Position numbers and translations under genes: made by a program. The notes beneath the pieces are model-generated. The model had not been told where the DNA came from and searched no databases. It saw only the letters and a list, made by a program, of their open reading frames with translations. Below, piece after piece: positions 10,383-19,238 of a stretch of 64,000 bases of DNA. Where the stretch lies: assembly GCF_011516645.4 (NCBI RefSeq), contig NZ_CP088284.1, positions 372,001 to 436,000 of the forward strand, in the 5' to 3' direction. This DNA comes from Bradyrhizobium septentrionale (GTDB taxonomy: Bacteria > Pseudomonadota > Alphaproteobacteria > Rhizobiales > Xanthobacteraceae). Each line of letters begins with the position of its first letter. Within the stretch, counting starts at the first letter, position 1.

Positions 10383-10721
10383 CTATTCAAGGGATTTAAG
10401 GAAGCTGATGAAATCCCCAACTTGATTGGGCTCCAACCGAAACTCCGGCATACGCGGATGACCCGTCGACATCCCTTCGGCGAGCGCGTCTTCAAGTGTT
10501 TCTACTGGATATTGCTTGTGAAGAGTCCGAAATGGTGGCGCCGCGGCGCGTGGGCTTCGGCCAGTCCTTTCGATCGAATGACAGTACGAGCACTTCGTTA
10601 CCGCAATGACCTTGCCGCGACGAACGCTCTGTTCGTCTGCAGATGCAGAGACCATCGCGATGCCTGAAATGACAGGCATCAGCAAAGAGATTGCCGCGAC
10701 CTTGTATACGCGCATGCGCAT
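10383..10721 (-). CDS. Periplasmic class I c-type cytochrome
   Basis: 112 residues from the ATG at 10721, chosen because GGAGAGA lies 8-14 bp upstream; the open frame continues 46 codons further without family likeness. There is an N-terminal signal peptide (1 to about 28, SASA cleavage region), a haem site CSYCH (C44, C47, H48) and a probable axial Met in RMPEF. It is a small monohaem electron carrier or oxidase/reductase partner. It is a paralogue of the protein at 38003-38338: both share CHSI-RTGRSP-APPFR spacing. A FixK-type box is 64 bp upstream. Confidence 0.85.
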   Translation of the reverse strand: MRMRVYKVAAISLLMPVISGIAMVSASADEQSVRRGKVIAVTKCSYCHSIERTGRSPRAAAPPFRTLHKQYPVETLEDALAEGMSTGHPRMPEFRLEPNQVGDFISFLKSLE

Positions 10722-10784
10722 GTGAATATCTCTCTCCGACCCGTTGGCCCAGTTGCCATCATCCCATCTGGGATTGCGTGGCGC

Positions 10785-10798
10785 TTGACCTGCATCAA
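10785..10798. promoter_or_regulatory. FixK/FNR-type box TTGACCTGCATCAA
   Basis: Palindromic TTGA-N6-TCAA lying between divergent genes: 64 bp from the cytochrome ATG (10721) and 52 bp from the CBS-BON ATG (10850). Such a distance suits activation at -41.5 in both directions. Confidence 0.75.
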
Positions 10799-10849
10799 TC
10801 GAGACACGCTGATCCTGAATAGTCTGCTTCCGAAAACAGGAGGCCAGAA

Positions 10850-11583
10850 ATGCGCGCACATCATGTCATGACCCGCAACGTAATCACGGTCGACGCCGAC
10901 GCGTCGATCCGGGCTGCCGCAAACCTCATGCTGAAGCAGCACATCAGCGGACTTCCCGTGGTTGATGGCGTCGGTCGGTTAATCGGCATCGTATCGGAAG
11001 GGGAGACTTTGTCCGGCGCAGCGAGATCGGGACGCAGCGTCCGCATATCGGATGGCTCGACTTCCTGATGAGTGGTGACAAGGGCGCTCTGGATTTTGTG
11101 CGTGAGCACGGCCGCAAGGTCGGCGAGATCATGACCCGAGATGAAATCCACTCTGCAACGGAAGATATGCTGCTTGAGGAACTCGTTCGATTGATGGAAC
11201 GTCACGATATCAAGCGCCTACCGGTGATGCGTGGAGATATGCTGGTCGGCATCGTGACACGGGCGGATTTGCTTCGCGCCGTCGCAAGTCTCGCGCGGGA
11301 TGTTCCGGATCCGACCGCGGACGATGACCACATTCGCAACCGCGTGATTGCATCGATCGAGAAGCTCGACTGGCAGCCCATGCAACTCGGTGTCATCGTA
11401 CGGGATGGAATTGTTCATCTAAGCGGTATGATTACGGATGAGCGTTTTCGGCAAGCCGCGATCGTGGCGGCCGAAAACGTTGCTGGCGTCAAGCTGGTTC
11501 ACGACCACCTCTATTTCTTCGACGCGATGTCCGGACTTTCGTTCAGGTCACCGGAGGACGAGGGGTGGGCGCAGGCCGGATAG
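10850..11583 (+). pseudogene. CBS-CBS-BON protein, frameshifted
   Basis: Two frames together encode a protein collinear with the intact gene at 18375-19097. The first frame (MRAHHVMTRNV to IVSEGE) has CBS1. At about 11001-11006 (GGGGAGAC) the frame slips, and the missing segment (GDFVRRSEIGTQRP...) is found in the frame that carries CBS2 (RKVGEIMTRDEI) and a C-terminal BON domain (about 11320-11510). A 2-nt GA duplication explains it. CBS pairs bind adenosyl nucleotides; BON domains contact membranes or lipids. It may be a true pseudogene or a sequencing error. A FixK-type box is 52 bp upstream. Confidence 0.75.
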
Positions 11584-12014
11584 CAGAACCAGTCACGGCC
11601 TCTCTTTGTTGATTTCGCAGCGCTTGTCGGAATACCGGTTCGTTTCCGCTGCCCACCAACCGATGTGGTTGCACTACAAACCGGTTAGGGTCGATTAGCG
11701 CCAGTTCGCACCGTCTCAAGTGCGCGGGCACGAAACGTCCGCGCGAGTCAGGCGAAAGCGCTCGCCGAATTGCGTTAACGCATTTCAGCTCGCCGTCACG
11801 GTACGCATCGTCTTGCTTAGACAAGTAAAGGCTTGAGCAGCTATCCGCTCGATCAAATCAAGAAATGTCTGACGAAATGGGTATGCCCGTTCAATAATCG
11901 GGAGGATGCCGACGCCCATCCCGTCTTACACATTCAGAGTTTGATTTGGCTCAACGGCACCTGCGACCGGACGTGGATGTAATTGGCCCGTGATCGCCAA
12001 TGGAGGAATGAGCC
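11584..12014. other. Intergenic region with promoter for the next USP gene
   Basis: 431 bp with no supported gene. A minus-strand frame (11543-11824) overlaps the end of the CBS gene and has no family likeness. Its only clear element is the regulatory box at 11941-11954. Confidence 0.5.
11941..11954. promoter_or_regulatory. FixK/FNR-type box TTGATTTGGCTCAA
   Basis: TTGA-N6-TCAA palindrome 60 bp before the ATG of the universal stress protein at 12015, the same spacing as the other boxes in this window. Confidence 0.75.
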
Positions 12015-12833
12015 ATGTCATATGCAACAGTTCTGGTCTACGTCAACGCCGACCATGTTTCGAAGCAGCTGACGGGCGTCGCAGCAGGCGTCGCAGACAA
12101 ATGCTCGGCGGTCCTGGTCGGCTTGTCGGCGCTTGCTGTCATGCCGCCGTTCGCCGCCGAAGGTGTCGTCATCGTCGACAATGCAAGCGAATTCGATATC
12201 GCCAAGATGAACGCCAGACTTGCAGAAGCTGGAAAGAAGTTTCGGGTTGCTGCAGGGGCCGCCCGCGAGATCGAATGGCGATCGGCCATCGAGTTTCCCA
12301 CTCAAACGCTGATCAACGAGGCACGATGTGCCGATTTGATCGTGGTTCAGAAGGGTAAATCGAACGACATCTACCGGACACTGGATGCCGGTGCGGCTCT
12401 TTTGGGAGCAGGGCGTCCGGTCCTCGTTGTGCCAGCGGCTGCAAAATCGCTTGCTGCCGAACACGTGGTGATTGGCTGGAAGAATACGCGGGAAGCAAGG
12501 CGCGCCGTGCAGGACGCACTGCCCTTCCTCCACGAGGCGAAGCGCGTGACCGTCATGGAGGTCTGCGAAAATGATGGCATGGACGTCGCGCGCCGTGGAG
12601 TGAATGACGTCGCCCGCTATCTGGCACGGCACCGGATAAGGGCCGAAGCGCGAGCCGAAGTGCAGTCAAAAGGGTCGGGCGCGGATCAGATCATCGCATT
12701 CGCCGAGGACGAAGGTTCCGATCTGCTGGTGACCGGGGCTTATGGTCACAGTCGGTTCAACGAATGGGTCTTTGGTGGCATGACCCGCGATCTCCTGACG
12801 TCGAGCCCGATCTGCTGCCTGATGTCGCACTGA
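12015..12833 (+). CDS. Tandem universal stress protein (UspA x2)
   Basis: 272 residues with two Usp domains (about 1-140 and 145-272). The second has the ATP-binding signature G-2x-G-9x-G(S/T) region as GAYGHSRFNEWVFGGMTRDL, and the first is more degenerate. The RBS GGAGGA lies a few bases before ATG. One of three tandem USPs in this region (others at 21937 and 29933) that end alike in LMSH/LLSH. Cytoplasmic; proposed role is stress or hypoxia survival through nucleotide binding. It is followed 22 bp later by a BT1-family transporter, so a two-gene operon is likely. Confidence 0.9.
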   Translation: MSYATVLVYVNADHVSKQLTGVAAGVADKCSAVLVGLSALAVMPPFAAEGVVIVDNASEFDIAKMNARLAEAGKKFRVAAGAAREIEWRSAIEFPTQTLINEARCADLIVVQKGKSNDIYRTLDAGAALLGAGRPVLVVPAAAKSLAAEHVVIGWKNTREARRAVQDALPFLHEAKRVTVMEVCENDGMDVARRGVNDVARYLARHRIRAEARAEVQSKGSGADQIIAFAEDEGSDLLVTGAYGHSRFNEWVFGGMTRDLLTSSPICCLMSH

Positions 12834-12855
12834 GGCGACAGATGAAACTAGTCTC

Positions 12856-14367
12856 ATGAGCCAGTCCACGGACGGAGCGCCGACGCCAACCACATTGCCG
12901 GAAACGATCATCAGGGCGGTCACCGCATGGTCGCCCGGCCTCATGCGACCCATTCTAGGCTTTCGTCGTCAGTATCTGCCGTTGCTGATGGTCTATTTTG
13001 CCTATGGCGCCCTGGGTATCATCGACGTAAGCCGCGACATGTGGGTAAAGGAGAGCTTGGCTCTTACCGCAGCGGAGCTCGCCGGAATAGGCGTCTGGCT
13101 CAGCCTGCCGTGGACGGTGAAGATGATGTTCGGCCAACTGGTCGACAGCGTTCCGATCGTCGGCTCGCAGCGGCGGTCCTACATCTTGATCGGAGCCGTT
13201 TTCAGTGCTGCTGGGATGCTCACGCTGGCTGGCGCGGCCGGCGGATGGCTTCCCTTCAGTCGAGCCGACAACCTGTACGTTCTCGGCGCGATGCTGATCG
13301 TGGTTGGGGCCGTAATCCAGGACGTCGTAGCGGATGCGATGTCGACCGAGGTCGTATCCCGCGTGGACCCGGCCGGTAATGCTCGCCCAGAGGACGAGGT
13401 TCGAGCAGAGCTAGGTATGGTTCAAGTCCTCGGCCGTCTCGCGCTCGGCATCGGAATACTTGCGGTGGCAGGATTATCCGGATGGCTCGCTCAAATCTTC
13501 GGCCGTGAAACAGTATTTCTTCTCGGGCTCTTCATCCCCGCCATCTCGGCTTTAGGAGTGCTGTTGATTCAGTCGGAAACCAGCGAGCGGCGGCCGATCG
13601 ACTGGCGCATTCTCGGCGGCGGCGTCGGCTTCGGGCTTATCGTTCTGGCCGTGGCTTTGGGCGGGCTGCCATTTGCACAAGAAGTGGTTTTCTTATTGTC
13701 GATGCTGGCAATTTGCACGATGTTATTCTTTGTTACCCGAGAACTTGAGGCGAAGACCCGGCGCGCCATCCTGTTCGCAAGCATCACTATCTTTGCATTT
13801 CGCGCCACACCATCCGTCGGCGACGGGTATTTCTGGTGGACGCTCGACGTACTCAAATTCGACGAGACCTTTTATGGTAGCCTTCGTCAAACTGCGGCTA
13901 TCATTGCCATCGCCGCGATGTGGACCTTCAGCAAACAACTGACGGAGTATTCCGTGACGAGGGTGCTGTTCTGGCTTGCTGTTGCCGGAGCAGTTCTGTC
14001 CTTGCCCAATATCGGTTTATTCTTCGGCATCCACCACTGGACCGAGAAATTCGGGTTTGGCGCGCGCGCAATCGCCGTGATTGACGCAGCGGCGGCCTCT
14101 CCCTTTGCACAGCTCAGCATGATCCCTCTGCTCACCTTGATTGCGTTCTATGCGCCGGAGGGTCGCCGTGCGACGTGGTTCGCCCTAATGGCCTCGCTGA
14201 TGAACCTGGCGCTCGTGGCAGGCCAACTTCAGACCAAATATCTCAACCATATTTTCGTCATCCAACGTGGCGAGTATTCGGAGCTTGGCCCGCTGTTGAT
14301 CACGGCGGCAGTACTTGGTTTCATCCTCCCAATTGGCGCGATTCTCTTGTTTGGTCGGCGCGCGTGA
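12856..14367 (+). CDS. BT1/FBT-like major facilitator transporter
   Basis: 503 residues, about 12 membrane helices. Sequence layout resembles the folate-biopterin transporter (BT1) branch of MFS: YFAYGALGIIDVSRDMWVKE in TM1, WTVKMMFGQLVDSVPI between TM2 and TM3, IQDVVADAMSTEVV in the TM4 region and RATPSVGDGYFWWTLD in the second half. These blocks are close to those I know for bacterial and plant BT1-like proteins. The substrate is unknown here. It follows the USP gene by 22 bp and is probably co-transcribed from the FixK-type promoter at 11941. Confidence 0.75.
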   Translation: MSQSTDGAPTPTTLPETIIRAVTAWSPGLMRPILGFRRQYLPLLMVYFAYGALGIIDVSRDMWVKESLALTAAELAGIGVWLSLPWTVKMMFGQLVDSVPIVGSQRRSYILIGAVFSAAGMLTLAGAAGGWLPFSRADNLYVLGAMLIVVGAVIQDVVADAMSTEVVSRVDPAGNARPEDEVRAELGMVQVLGRLALGIGILAVAGLSGWLAQIFGRETVFLLGLFIPAISALGVLLIQSETSERRPIDWRILGGGVGFGLIVLAVALGGLPFAQEVVFLLSMLAICTMLFFVTRELEAKTRRAILFASITIFAFRATPSVGDGYFWWTLDVLKFDETFYGSLRQTAAIIAIAAMWTFSKQLTEYSVTRVLFWLAVAGAVLSLPNIGLFFGIHHWTEKFGFGARAIAVIDAAAASPFAQLSMIPLLTLIAFYAPEGRRATWFALMASLMNLALVAGQLQTKYLNHIFVIQRGEYSELGPLLITAAVLGFILPIGAILLFGRRA

Positions 14368-14687
14368 TCGGAGCCGGCATTGCATGCACAAGGGGCGGTG
14401 GCGGGGCAGCTGCGACGACTCCTGGCCAGGGTGACGGTCCGAGGTGTGTTCAATCCGTTAGCGATGTCCGCCAATTCGGCGGTATTCTCTGGTCGGCCAT
14501 CGACTACGTGACTATTTGTGAGCCGAGATCCAGATCGCCTCATGCAATGCCGTAGACATGTGCGTCAACCAGGCCGATCGAGACCGCCCTTTCGATCGAG
14601 GTTGCCCACCGGCTGGTCGACCGGTACAAAGAACAGCAATGTCCTCATGGCCGATCAAGACCGGGCACTCCTTGCACCCGGACCGTG
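14368..14687. other. Convergent intergenic region
   Basis: 320 bp between the ends of the BT1-like gene and the Spy-like gene. No supported reading frame, operator or RNA seen; a terminator is expected but I could not identify a convincing one. Confidence 0.4.
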
Positions 14688-15203
14688 CTACCAGAGTTCT
14701 CGCCAGAAGCGCATCCGACCAAGAGGAGCATCGAGACGCGCCTTTTGCTCGTCGTTGAGCGTGGCGTAAAAAGCCTCGAGCGCGGGTCGGATGGTTTTCA
14801 CCGCTTGCAGCATTGCATCTAGTCGCTTTTCCATTGCGGCCATCCGTCCGGGTGCTGTCGTCGCAGCTTCGTTCGGACAGGCAGCGCGCATGGTCTCGGA
14901 AGCCTTGTTCGATGCCACCTTTAACTCGTCGAATTTTCCGCGCTGTGCTTCTGTTGGCTTGATGGACCGCTCAATCCGATCGATCCGCCAACCGACAAAG
15001 CCCGCTGCCGCAGGGCTGCACATGAGGTCGACCCGGCCGTACCTCATCATGCCTGGTCCCATTATAGCGCCGGGGCCCATGACGTCTTGACCCGAGCCCC
15101 ATCCGCGCATCCCCATTCCAAAGGGCTGTGCGCGGGCAATTTCAGCAACCGAGAAGGACGCAAGCACGGACGCAAGCAGGATGAACCGGCGGATAGTGGG
15201 CAT
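14688..15203 (-). CDS. Spy/CpxP-like LTxxQ-motif periplasmic protein
   Basis: 171 residues from the ATG at 15203; a GTG 15 codons upstream is possible. A signal peptide is visible (RRFILLASVLASFSVAEIARA, cleaved before QPFG). The mature part is Gly/Met-rich at its start and then helical. Near the C-terminus ATLNDEQKARLD resembles the LTxxQ motif of Spy/CpxP periplasmic chaperones, and a related segment KPTEAQRGKFDEL occurs mid-protein. Probable role: envelope stress or metal-linked chaperone. It is divergent from the AhpD-like gene. Confidence 0.75.
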   Translation of the reverse strand: MPTIRRFILLASVLASFSVAEIARAQPFGMGMRGWGSGQDVMGPGAIMGPGMMRYGRVDLMCSPAAAGFVGWRIDRIERSIKPTEAQRGKFDELKVASNKASETMRAACPNEAATTAPGRMAAMEKRLDAMLQAVKTIRPALEAFYATLNDEQKARLDAPLGRMRFWRELW

Positions 15204-15325
15204 AGCATGGCTCCATCGGTCCTCGTCGCGTTCTCGCGGCGATGTCACCGTAGGATCAAAGCTCCCGAACCGATTTGACCCAGCGCAAAGGTCGCTCGCG
15301 CTGGCTGCGCATGGATCGCTCCATG

Positions 15326-15339
15326 TTGACGTTGGTCAA
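15326..15339. promoter_or_regulatory. FixK/FNR-type box TTGACGTTGGTCAA
   Basis: Symmetric TTGAC-N4-GTCAA, 73 bp before the AhpD-like start at 15413 and 122 bp from the divergent Spy-like start. Confidence 0.75.
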
Positions 15340-15412
15340 AGCGGTGCCTCCAGAAGAGTGCTGATGATATGCATCGGAGTTCGGTTTCCTCCACAGGAGA
15401 AGGCACCAGACC

Positions 15413-15781
15413 ATGACGAAATATTTTCCCGAGATCACAAAGCGCATTTCCGATGACATCAAGAAGTTGCGCAAAGATATCCCGGATACTCTGACGGGCT
15501 TTTCGACACTCGCTAATGCCGCTTTGCGCGGCGGCGCCCTGGACAAGAAGACGAAAGAACTGATTGCGCTTGCCCTTGGAGTTGCTGCCCATTGCGACGG
15601 CTGTATCGGCTTCCATGTCGAAGCACTGGTGAAGCTGGGCGCGAGCCGTCAAGAGATCGAGGAGGCGCTGGGCATGGCGGTTTACATGGGCGGAGGGCCT
15701 GCGTTGATGTATGCAGCCGATGCGATCGGGGCCTTCGAACAATACGGTGAACTAGCTAACACCGAGGCCGTTGTGGATTGA
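15413..15781 (+). CDS. AhpD/carboxymuconolactone-decarboxylase-family protein
   Basis: 122 residues, all helical. The CxxCxxxH motif HCDGCIGFH (C61, C64, H68) is the AhpD-type thiol-disulfide/peroxidase centre, so a redox role is more likely than true carboxymuconolactone decarboxylation. The LTxxxxxLIALALGVA-type segment precedes it. Cytoplasmic. The gene is preceded by a good ribosome site (ACAGGAGAAGG) and by the FixK-type box at 15326. Confidence 0.88.
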   Translation: MTKYFPEITKRISDDIKKLRKDIPDTLTGFSTLANAALRGGALDKKTKELIALALGVAAHCDGCIGFHVEALVKLGASRQEIEEALGMAVYMGGGPALMYAADAIGAFEQYGELANTEAVVD

Positions 15782-16012
15782 GGCACCGACCGTGACCTGC
15801 TGCTCATTGGCATAGACGAACAGCCGAAGATGCAGTGGTCTGGCAGCGCCAGGTTAGCAGTTCCACCCTGCGGCGCTTAATCGTTCTTTTGACATGGCTC
15901 AATAAGACGTGCCGCCCAGCTCCTATTATTTTGGGTGGACGGCTGCGCAAAGGGAGAGATCTGCGGAACCCAATCGATACTTCAGAACTCGATGTCGTAG
16001 GCTGCGGAGCGA

Positions 16013-17227
16013 ATGAGAATGAAAATGCAGTTTCCAGCACCAAAGCGGGATCTGCGTCTTGACTTGTTTCGGGGCTTCGCCAACTGGGCAATGTTTCTGG
16101 GTCATGTCTCCAGCAGCGTGCTCGCGTGGTTTTCGTTCCGTAACTATGGCTTCAGCGACGGTGCCGATCTGTTCGTGTTCATTTCCGGCTACACCTCGGC
16201 TCTCGTGTTTGGAAGGAAGATGGTTGAGGACGGCTTTGCCTTCGGAGCAAGCAGGCTTTTGAGACGTGTTGGGCAAATCTATACTGCCCACGTTCTGCTA
16301 TTCGTGATCTATTTGGCTTCCGTCCATTTTTTCTCGAACCAGTTTAACGCTCCTGACCTCATTGATCGATTTAATGTGGGTCCGCTGCTTGCGTCACCGG
16401 TCGAAACGATCACGCAAGGGTTGCTGCTGAGGTACAAGCCGCTGAACCTGGACGTACTACCGCTCTACGTCGTCTTGATGAGTGCGTTTCCGCCGGTCCT
16501 CTGGCTGATGCTCAGATACCGGAACTGGGTCATGGCGGGATCGATATTGCTCTACTTCGCCGCCCGGCAGTTCGGTTGGAATCTTCCCTCCTTTCCATCG
16601 GGTGTGTGGTATTTTAACCCCTTCGCGTGGCAGCTGCTTTTCGTGCTTGGCGCGTGGTTGGCACTGGGCGGCGCCAACGCGTTGCATTTCCTGGTACGCT
16701 CCAAGGCCGTCCTGATCTTCGGGGTGGCGTACTTGATCTTTGCGACCGCGATGACGATGGCCGGGCAGATACCCGAGCTTCAGAAACTGTTTCCTCGCGT
16801 TCTTTTCGAAGCGTTTAATCCCAACGACAAGACCAACCTCGCGCCATATCGCGTCCTGCACTTGGCGGTCCTTATCATTTTGGGGGCAAGGTTCATACCG
16901 ATCGATGCTGCGGGACTGCAGGCCGTTCTCTGGAAGCCCGTAATCAAATGCGGCCAGCAATCGCTCGAGGTGTTCGCCGTCGGTATCTACCTTTCGTTCC
17001 TCGCGTATTTTGTGCTGCAAACGACCTCCAGCGGCGTCATTGCCCAACTGCTGGTAGGAGCAGGCGGTATTTCGATCATGACGACGGTTGCTTACTATCG
17101 CTCATGGTCAAAGCGTGTTGAAAAGCATCCTCACGGCCATAGCAATCTGCTGGCAGTGCAAAAACCTCTCGCTCCCGCCGGCGAAGCAGTCCAATCAGGT
17201 GAAGAGATGACTGTCAGCGCCGCCTGA
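16013..17227 (+). CDS. opgC: OpgC-family membrane protein
   Basis: 404 residues with about ten membrane helices. The N-terminus KRDLRLDLFRGFANWAMFLGH is characteristic of the OpgC acyltransferase family, and SDGADLFVFISGYTSALVFG follows. OpgC succinylates osmoregulated periplasmic glucans; in rhizobia these cyclic glucans matter for osmoadaptation and host interaction. Starts at codons 1 (ATGAGAATG) and 3 are equivalent. No operator of the TTGA-N6-TCAA type is seen in the 230 bp upstream, so it may not belong to the low-oxygen set. Confidence 0.88.
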   Translation: MRMKMQFPAPKRDLRLDLFRGFANWAMFLGHVSSSVLAWFSFRNYGFSDGADLFVFISGYTSALVFGRKMVEDGFAFGASRLLRRVGQIYTAHVLLFVIYLASVHFFSNQFNAPDLIDRFNVGPLLASPVETITQGLLLRYKPLNLDVLPLYVVLMSAFPPVLWLMLRYRNWVMAGSILLYFAARQFGWNLPSFPSGVWYFNPFAWQLLFVLGAWLALGGANALHFLVRSKAVLIFGVAYLIFATAMTMAGQIPELQKLFPRVLFEAFNPNDKTNLAPYRVLHLAVLIILGARFIPIDAAGLQAVLWKPVIKCGQQSLEVFAVGIYLSFLAYFVLQTTSSGVIAQLLVGAGGISIMTTVAYYRSWSKRVEKHPHGHSNLLAVQKPLAPAGEAVQSGEEMTVSAA

Positions 17228-17389
17228 GTTGTACGGACAGTATGCCGATCCTCCCGGCGGGCCTCGCCAATTGATATCAGAAATGCCGGCAAGTTGGACT
17301 CGCGCAGGATCATTTCCGCGGGCGTGGCATTGACGTGCACGGAATTGCGGGCGCGTCGCGCCTGTCAAGGATGGGGGCTGGTTTACGTG

Positions 17390-17608
17390 TCACCGAAGGT
17401 CGGGATAGACCGGCTCTCGGTGAATTTCAGTGCCCGATTCGTTGAGCACCTCGATCCAGAGATTGCGGTCCTCGACCAGATGCTCATGGCTAAAACGATG
17501 CGCAATCAGTTTTGAGTGTTCGATCGCGAGCTGGTCCGTTGGAAATTCCAGTCCTACCCTGTCTCTGATCGGCACCCCATCCTTCATATCAAAATAGTAA
17601 GTTGGCAT
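17390..17608 (-). CDS. DUF6894-family small protein
   Basis: 72 residues beginning MPTYYFDMKDG, with a mid-protein GLEFPTDQLA. This is the pattern of the small DUF6894 proteins that are abundant in Bradyrhizobium and Methylobacterium. Function unknown. Intact length for the family (about 70-80). It stands alone on the minus strand between opgC and a gene-poor stretch. Confidence 0.75.
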   Translation of the reverse strand: MPTYYFDMKDGVPIRDRVGLEFPTDQLAIEHSKLIAHRFSHEHLVEDRNLWIEVLNESGTEIHREPVYPDLR

Positions 17609-17628
17609 CGTCCACTCATAAATTGGAG

Positions 17629-17686
17629 TTCGGGGCTGCGGATGCTCTCAAGTCCTGTCCACCCTTGAGCATCCGCAAAACCGAAC
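17629..17686. repeat. Long imperfect hairpin
   Basis: TGCGGATGCTC...GAGCATCCGCA (17637-17677) with an added TC bulge and an about 11-nt loop, flanked by an outer pair GTTCGG (17629) and CCGAAC (17681). It could fold as a bulged stem of more than 15 bp in either strand. It has no U-tract, so it is not a classical terminator. It may be a repeat-type (REP-like) element or a structured leader upstream of the DUF6894 gene. Confidence 0.5.
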
Positions 17687-18177
17687 GTCCAGCGAAGTAA
17701 GCCCCGAATAGAGCAGCCGCGAACGTCCCTGACGTGGGCATTGTTAGGGCGTCAGACGTGAAGGATATTGTCCTGGATCAATATTCGGATTCCTCGCGGT
17801 AGTAGGTTTCAACTGCGATGCCCTTGGCCGTGGGGCTCCAGGAGAAATCTATGACCTTTCCCGAAAAAGCCGCCATCAACGAGCATGTAACGGGCGGGTC
17901 AAGGCTTGCAAGCAGCTCCGAAGCAAACCGGGTCTCCTGACGGAGAACGATCCGCATCCGACGAAGGTCGGTTTCAGAATGCCCTTGAAGATGATGAGGT
18001 CAGGGAAGCGTTGCAAGTTCTACGCGGTACAAAGCCGGCCGCCCGGAACAAAAGGCGCCCGCCGCTCTGATTGTGGTAGAGGCGGCGAGCGGTCAATTGG
18101 TGGGCATGGCGCTCATTGCTCAGGTCTTCGGAAGCTGAGGAATAGGAATAGTCAGCGCATTTCGCGTCCGGCCACGG
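17687..18177. other. Gene-poor stretch with decayed-looking short frames
   Basis: About 490 bp. A near-match to the FixK-type box (TTGTCCTGGATCAA, 17768-17781) is followed by a 29-codon frame (MTFPEKAAINEHV...) with a purine-rich leader at about 17851. A second overlapping frame without ATG ends in an Arg/Lys-rich tail near 18070. I recognise neither. The region may be the remains of a small regulated gene. Confidence 0.35.
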
Positions 18178-18363
18178 CTATCCGACGCCGCGCTGTCCAC
18201 GAGGCGGTGGCAGCTTCCAGAAGGCCATTGCCAAACAGAATGCTGCTATCAAAATGACGGCGATGAGGGTTTGCATAACGCCAAAGTTCAAGGCGTCTCG
18301 AGACACAAACAGCGCCGTAATCGGTGCAGCGATAAACAGGAGCACTCGCAATAGAATCATCAT
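18178..18363 (-). CDS. Small two-helix membrane protein
   Basis: 61 residues starting MMILLRVLLFIAAPITALF, with a second hydrophobic stretch (TLIAVILIAAFCLAMAFW). The basic tail follows the second helix. It begins 11 bp after the stop of the CBS-BON gene on the same strand, so it is probably co-transcribed with it. No ribosome site is obvious. Function unknown; I do not assign a family. Confidence 0.55.
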   Translation of the reverse strand: MMILLRVLLFIAAPITALFVSRDALNFGVMQTLIAVILIAAFCLAMAFWKLPPPRGQRGVG

Positions 18364-18374
18364 TGGAAGTCGTC

Positions 18375-19097
18375 TCAGCTCGCTGCTTTCATATCCTCGG
18401 GCGACTCCACGTAGAAGCCGGAGTAGGTGTCAACGTAACAAAGATGATCATGGACCTCTTTGACGCCGGCGATGTTTTTCGCCGCGACGATTGTCGCTTG
18501 GCGAACGTGATCGTCGAAGATGACCCCGTGGAGATGAACAATTCCGTTCCGGACGGTGGCCTGAAACCCGGCCGGGCGCCAATCCGTTGCCTGAATAGTT
18601 CTTGTGACGCGGTCGCGAATGTGATCGTCGTCTGCGGTCGGGTCCGGAATTTCGCGGGCCAGGCTGGCGACGGCCTGCAACAGATTTGAACGGGTCACGA
18701 TCCCGACCATCACCTTACCGCTCAAAACCGGCAGGCGTTTGATTCCACGCTTCTCCATAAGCTCCACCAGCTCGCTCAGCGGTGTTTGCTCGGTCACCGT
18801 GACCGGGTCGCGTGTCATGATATCTTCCACCTTGCGGCCGCGCTCGTGGACGAAATCCGCGGCCAATTTTCCAGCGCTCGCAAAGAACTGGAGAAATGCA
18901 GGCCGTTTGCGTTCAGTGCCGATTTCGGTCCGTCGAAGGAAGTCGCTCTCGGAGACAATTCCTACAAGTGAACCTTCGTCATTCACAACCGGGACACCAC
19001 TAAGATGGCAGCGCAGCATAATATTCGCCGCGTCCTCTATCGTCGTACGAGGCGTTACGGTGGTGACATACTTCGTCATGATTTGATGGGCGCGCAT
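18375..19097 (-). CDS. CBS-CBS-BON protein
   Basis: 240 residues. CBS1 (about 7-60; MTKYVTTVTPRTTIEDAANIML) and CBS2 (about 95-145; IMTRDPVTVTEQTPLSELVELM) each carry the GIV(S/T)-type end (VGIVSESDFL, VGIVTRSNLL) that helps bind adenine nucleotides. A BON domain follows at about 165-225. It is the intact paralogue of the frameshifted gene at 10850 and the ghost at 50468. A regulatory role sensing AMP/ATP or AdoMet is plausible. The FixK-type box at 19170 is 72 bp from its start and is shared with the divergent dehydrogenase. Confidence 0.88.
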   Translation of the reverse strand: MRAHQIMTKYVTTVTPRTTIEDAANIMLRCHLSGVPVVNDEGSLVGIVSESDFLRRTEIGTERKRPAFLQFFASAGKLAADFVHERGRKVEDIMTRDPVTVTEQTPLSELVELMEKRGIKRLPVLSGKVMVGIVTRSNLLQAVASLAREIPDPTADDDHIRDRVTRTIQATDWRPAGFQATVRNGIVHLHGVIFDDHVRQATIVAAKNIAGVKEVHDHLCYVDTYSGFYVESPEDMKAAS

Positions 19098-19169
19098 TTG
19101 TCGGTCTCCGGGACCCTCTGACTAAGCCATAGTGGCATGTGCAAGTTAGCGAGGGCAAAATCGCGCTCT

Positions 19170-19183
19170 TTGACAGGGATCAA
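19170..19183. promoter_or_regulatory. FixK/FNR-type box TTGACAGGGATCAA
   Basis: Lies between divergent genes, 72 bp from the CBS-BON start (19097) and 55 bp from the alcohol dehydrogenase start (19239), so it can serve both. Confidence 0.75.
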
Positions 19184-19238
19184 ACTTTGACCGTGTACCG
19201 CTGGATATCGTGCCTGCAGCAAGTTTAGGAGCGATGAG

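Noticed and set aside
17768..17781. TTGTCCTGGATCAA as a further FixK box
   Set aside because: Left half is TTGTC rather than TTGA(T/C), and no supported gene follows; kept only as a note in the gap entry.
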